64,000 nucleotides of DNA. It comes from Usitatibacter rugosus (GTDB lineage Bacteria; Pseudomonadota; Gammaproteobacteria; Burkholderiales; Usitatibacteraceae). The stretch spans positions 961,419-1,025,418 of the forward strand of contig NZ_CP053069.1 of NCBI RefSeq assembly GCF_013003965.1. The letters are read 5' to 3'. The notes under the pieces are model-generated. The model was not told the DNA's origin. It saw only the letters and a list, made by a program, of their open reading frames with translations, and made no database searches. Made by a program: the position numbers and the translations under genes. Positions 62,031 through 64,000 of the stretch are shown piece by piece (the stretch's first letter is position 1; each line of letters begins with the position of its first letter).

Positions 62031-62403
62031 CATCCACACCGATCCGACCGTCATCGCGGCCGAGGCCCCGAACACCGGCCCGATCCACATCCTCTACCTG
62101 CTGCACGGCCTGGCGCCCTTCACGGCGTGGATCCTGGCCGTGGTCGCGGTCTTCGTGGGCGCCGTGAAGCGCGACGACTACCGCGGCAGCTGGCTCGACA
62201 CCCACATCTCGTGGCTCTCGCGCACGTTCTGGTGGGGGCTGCTGTGGATCGTGATCGCCTCGGTCGTCACGTTCCTCATGGTCCTCACGCTCATCCTCGC
62301 GATCCTCGCGTGGATTCCGTTCACCGTCCTCTTCGTCTGGTACCTCTACCGCGTGATCCGCGGCTGGCTCCTGCTGAACGACAAGAAGCCCGCTCCGGCC
62401 TGA
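62023..62403 (+). CDS. Small membrane protein (DUF4870-like)
   Basis: The 126-residue protein has three hydrophobic segments: IHILYLLHGLAPFTAWILAVVAVFVGAV, FWWGLLWIVIASVVTFLMVLTLILAIL and FTVLFVWYLYRVIRGWLLL (cited in parts). Polar residues HGLAPFT and DTHISWLSRTFW lie at the membrane interface. GGAGG at 62012-62016 supports the ATG at 62023, which overlaps the def stop by 8 bp. Function unknown. Confidence 0.8.
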   Translation: MSDIHTDPTVIAAEAPNTGPIHILYLLHGLAPFTAWILAVVAVFVGAVKRDDYRGSWLDTHISWLSRTFWWGLLWIVIASVVTFLMVLTLILAILAWIPFTVLFVWYLYRVIRGWLLLNDKKPAPA

Positions 62404-62423
62404 GCGTGGCGAGGCCTGTCGAG

Positions 62424-63257
62424 ATGTCGGACGTCGAAAACGCCGGATACGCGGGATGGCCCGGTCCCGCCGGCCCCCTGGATGAAGCGGGGCGGGACGT
62501 CGTCGCGCGCACCATCGAGCACGTGTGTGCCGCGATCGACGCGGCACCGCACGATGTGGACCCGTACTTCCACCTCCGGCTGGCCGACGTCTTCCCGGCG
62601 GATGTCTACGCGCAGATGCTGGACTGCATGCCCGAGCCGGACTACTACCGCCGGATGTCGGGCCGCGCCCGGGCGAAGCTCAAGGCCGATGAGCGCACCA
62701 AGCTCGATCTCTTTCCCGAATGGATCCGCATCCTTCCGCCCGGCAAGCGCTCGGTGTGGGAAGGCGTCGGAGTAGCGCTGAACTCGGCCGCCGTTCGCGA
62801 TGCCTTCATGCGCCGGCTGGCACCAGGACTCGAGCGGCGCTTCGGCCCGGACCATGCGAGCGTCGGCATGTATTCCATCCCGGTGCTCACGCGCGACGTG
62901 CCGGGCTACAGCATCGGCATCCACCCCGACACGCGGTGGAAGGCCATGACGGTCCAGCTCTACCTCCCGCGCGACAGCTCCATCGAGCACGTCGGCACGG
63001 TGTTCCACAAGAAGGACGCCGAGGGCCGCTTCACAGTCGCCACGCGCATGCCGTTCGTGCCGAATAGCGGCTACGCCTTCGCCGTCGGCCAGGACACGTT
63101 CCACTCGGTGGACACGGTCGGCCCGGAAGTGAACACCCGCGACTCGATCCTCCTCACGTACTTCGTGGACCGGTCGCTCCTCGAGCGCGCGCAGAACCGC
63201 GCGAAGCGCTTCGGGAATTTCCTTTTCGCAACCGCACGGAGCCTCGCAAGACCATGA
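62424..63257 (+). CDS. 2-oxoglutarate/Fe(II) oxygenase-like protein
   Basis: The 277-residue protein has the double-stranded beta-helix metal triad His167-x-Asp169 (YSIGIHPDTRWKAM) and His227 (DTFHSVDTVGP), with Arg239 positioned to bind 2-oxoglutarate. The N-terminal 110 residues contain DPYFHLRLADVFPADVYAQML, a start often seen in hydroxylases acting on glycans or peptides. GAGG at 62411-62414 fits the ATG at 62424; a GTG at 62406 is an alternative. It overlaps the outer-membrane protein gene by 4 bp. Confidence 0.8.
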   Translation: MSDVENAGYAGWPGPAGPLDEAGRDVVARTIEHVCAAIDAAPHDVDPYFHLRLADVFPADVYAQMLDCMPEPDYYRRMSGRARAKLKADERTKLDLFPEWIRILPPGKRSVWEGVGVALNSAAVRDAFMRRLAPGLERRFGPDHASVGMYSIPVLTRDVPGYSIGIHPDTRWKAMTVQLYLPRDSSIEHVGTVFHKKDAEGRFTVATRMPFVPNSGYAFAVGQDTFHSVDTVGPEVNTRDSILLTYFVDRSLLERAQNRAKRFGNFLFATARSLARP

Positions 63258-63946
63258 TCAAGAAGACCCGCACCCTCATCGCCGCTGCCGTTCTCTCCGC
63301 CGCGCTTCCCGCCGCCGCCCAGCAACAACCCGACACCGGCTGGTACTTCGGCCTTGGCGCGGGGCAGGCCAAGACCGGCGACGACTTCGTCAGCAACCGC
63401 GAGAACTCGGTCCAGAACGCGAGCAACTTCCGCACGTCGTTCGACGACAAGGACACGGCGTGGAAGGCCTTCGGCGGCTACCGCTTCGGCCCCAACCTGG
63501 CGCTCGAGGGCAGCTACTTCGATTTCGGATCGATCTCCGCGCAGACCGCGTTCGACAACGTGGGCGGCCCCGGCGGCACGATCGCCACGAACCGCGACGT
63601 GAAGGGCTTCGCGATCGACCTCGTCGTCGCCGCGCCGCTGGGCGAACGCTTCAGCGTGTTCGGCCGCGTGGGTGCGTATCGCGCCCAGGCCGATGCCACG
63701 ATCGTCATCTCGGGCGATGCCGTGTTCAGTGACGGGGAGGGCGGCAACTCGCGCTCGAAGTCGTCGCACAACTCGAACTGGAAGGCCGGCGTCGGCTTCG
63801 ACTGGAAATTCATGCCGAATGCGGCCCTCCGCCTCGAGTACGAGCGTTACTTCGAAGTCGGCAATGCCTTCGCCATCGGTACCCGCAACGGGACCGGCGA
63901 AGCGGACGTCGACGTGGTGACGATCGGGGCGATGTACCGCTTCTAG
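63254..63946 (+). CDS. Outer-membrane beta-barrel protein (OmpA-like N-terminal barrel)
   Basis: The 230-residue protein has a signal peptide (MIKKTRTLIAAAVLSAALPAAAQ). An eight-stranded barrel pattern follows with alternating aromatic strands (GWYFGLGAGQAKTGDDF, KAFGGYRFGPNLALEGSYFDFG, cited in part) and a terminal strand VVTIGAMYRF ending in Phe, as BAM recognition requires. No peptidoglycan-binding domain is present. The ATGA overlap couples it to the oxygenase-like gene. Confidence 0.9.
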   Translation: MIKKTRTLIAAAVLSAALPAAAQQQPDTGWYFGLGAGQAKTGDDFVSNRENSVQNASNFRTSFDDKDTAWKAFGGYRFGPNLALEGSYFDFGSISAQTAFDNVGGPGGTIATNRDVKGFAIDLVVAAPLGERFSVFGRVGAYRAQADATIVISGDAVFSDGEGGNSRSKSSHNSNWKAGVGFDWKFMPNAALRLEYERYFEVGNAFAIGTRNGTGEADVDVVTIGAMYRF

Positions 63947-63992
63947 CGGGACACGGCTTGCCGGGTGGCAGGCTCCCGGAGGTCTATTCCTG

Positions 63993-64000
63993 ATGCGTTT
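63993..64000 (+). CDS. Possible start of the next gene, cut by the window edge
   Basis: GGAGG at 63978-63982 precedes ATG at 63993 by 10 nt, and only ATGCGTTT is present. This is a plausible initiation site but nothing of the product can be read. Confidence 0.3.

Overview
The window is GC-rich, densely coded chromosomal DNA from a betaproteobacterium. The case rests on gene order: a yciB-yciI-bolA-parvulin block back to back with a PHP phosphatase-yciO-M50 protease-trpS-hydrolase-scpA-scpB-rluB block, a dapC-dapD-pilU-dapE-prmB block, and an smc-zipA-ligA block. The order within the class cannot be fixed from sequence alone. I see no rRNA, tRNA, CRISPR array, prophage or complete insertion sequence. 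Intergenic space is short, and most of it is filled by inverted-repeat elements.

Layout. 1-8.9 kb is regulatory and envelope: a secreted-protein fragment, a stand-alone LytTR regulator, a MocR regulator that has lost its PLP lysine, an OmpR-type regulator with a degenerate receiver, a TonB-dependent receptor, and a four-gene operon around an ECF sigma factor. 9-19.7 kb is housekeeping: parvulin, BolA, YciI and YciB on the minus strand; PHP phosphatase, YciO, site-2 protease, TrpS, an esterase, ScpA, ScpB and RluB on the plus strand. 19.9-32.4 kb is accessory: a coupled small secreted protein and metallopeptidase, a LysR regulator, a catabolic-looking set (isochorismatase-like hydrolase, Tat amidohydrolase, ABM protein, beta-hydroxyacid dehydrogenase), a repeat-rich secreted protein, ChaC, PdxH, a VOC protein, a class II aldolase, an RraA-like protein and a di-heme oxidoreductase.

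32.6-40.2 kb is a nine-gene minus-strand block of overlapping or nearly abutting genes: dapC, a cyclase-like protein, dapD, pilU, an RDD-pilin hybrid, two DUF962 proteins, dapE and prmB. It joins lysine/peptidoglycan precursor synthesis to pilus retraction and membrane functions. 40.4-46.9 kb carries glycan-modifying genes (two glycosyltransferases, two methyltransferases) and an EamA transporter. 46.8-52.6 kb has a metallo-beta-lactamase-fold hydrolase with an orphan TRAP solute-binding protein, a divergent DJ-1-like/XRE-cupin pair, an S9 peptidase and QueF. 52.6-64 kb is a long plus-strand run: smc, zipA, ligA, galU, hpt, methylthioinosine phosphorylase, def, a membrane protein, a 2-oxoglutarate oxygenase-like protein and an outer-membrane barrel.

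The least explained items are a class III cyclase-like domain translationally coupled between dapC and dapD, an RDD membrane protein fused to a pilin-like segment beside pilU, a MocR regulator with Asn at the PLP-lysine position, a two-copy ~165-205 nt inverted-repeat element, and a dispersed REP-like family built on a GGGTCAG core. No single cluster is clearly a new defence or mobile system.
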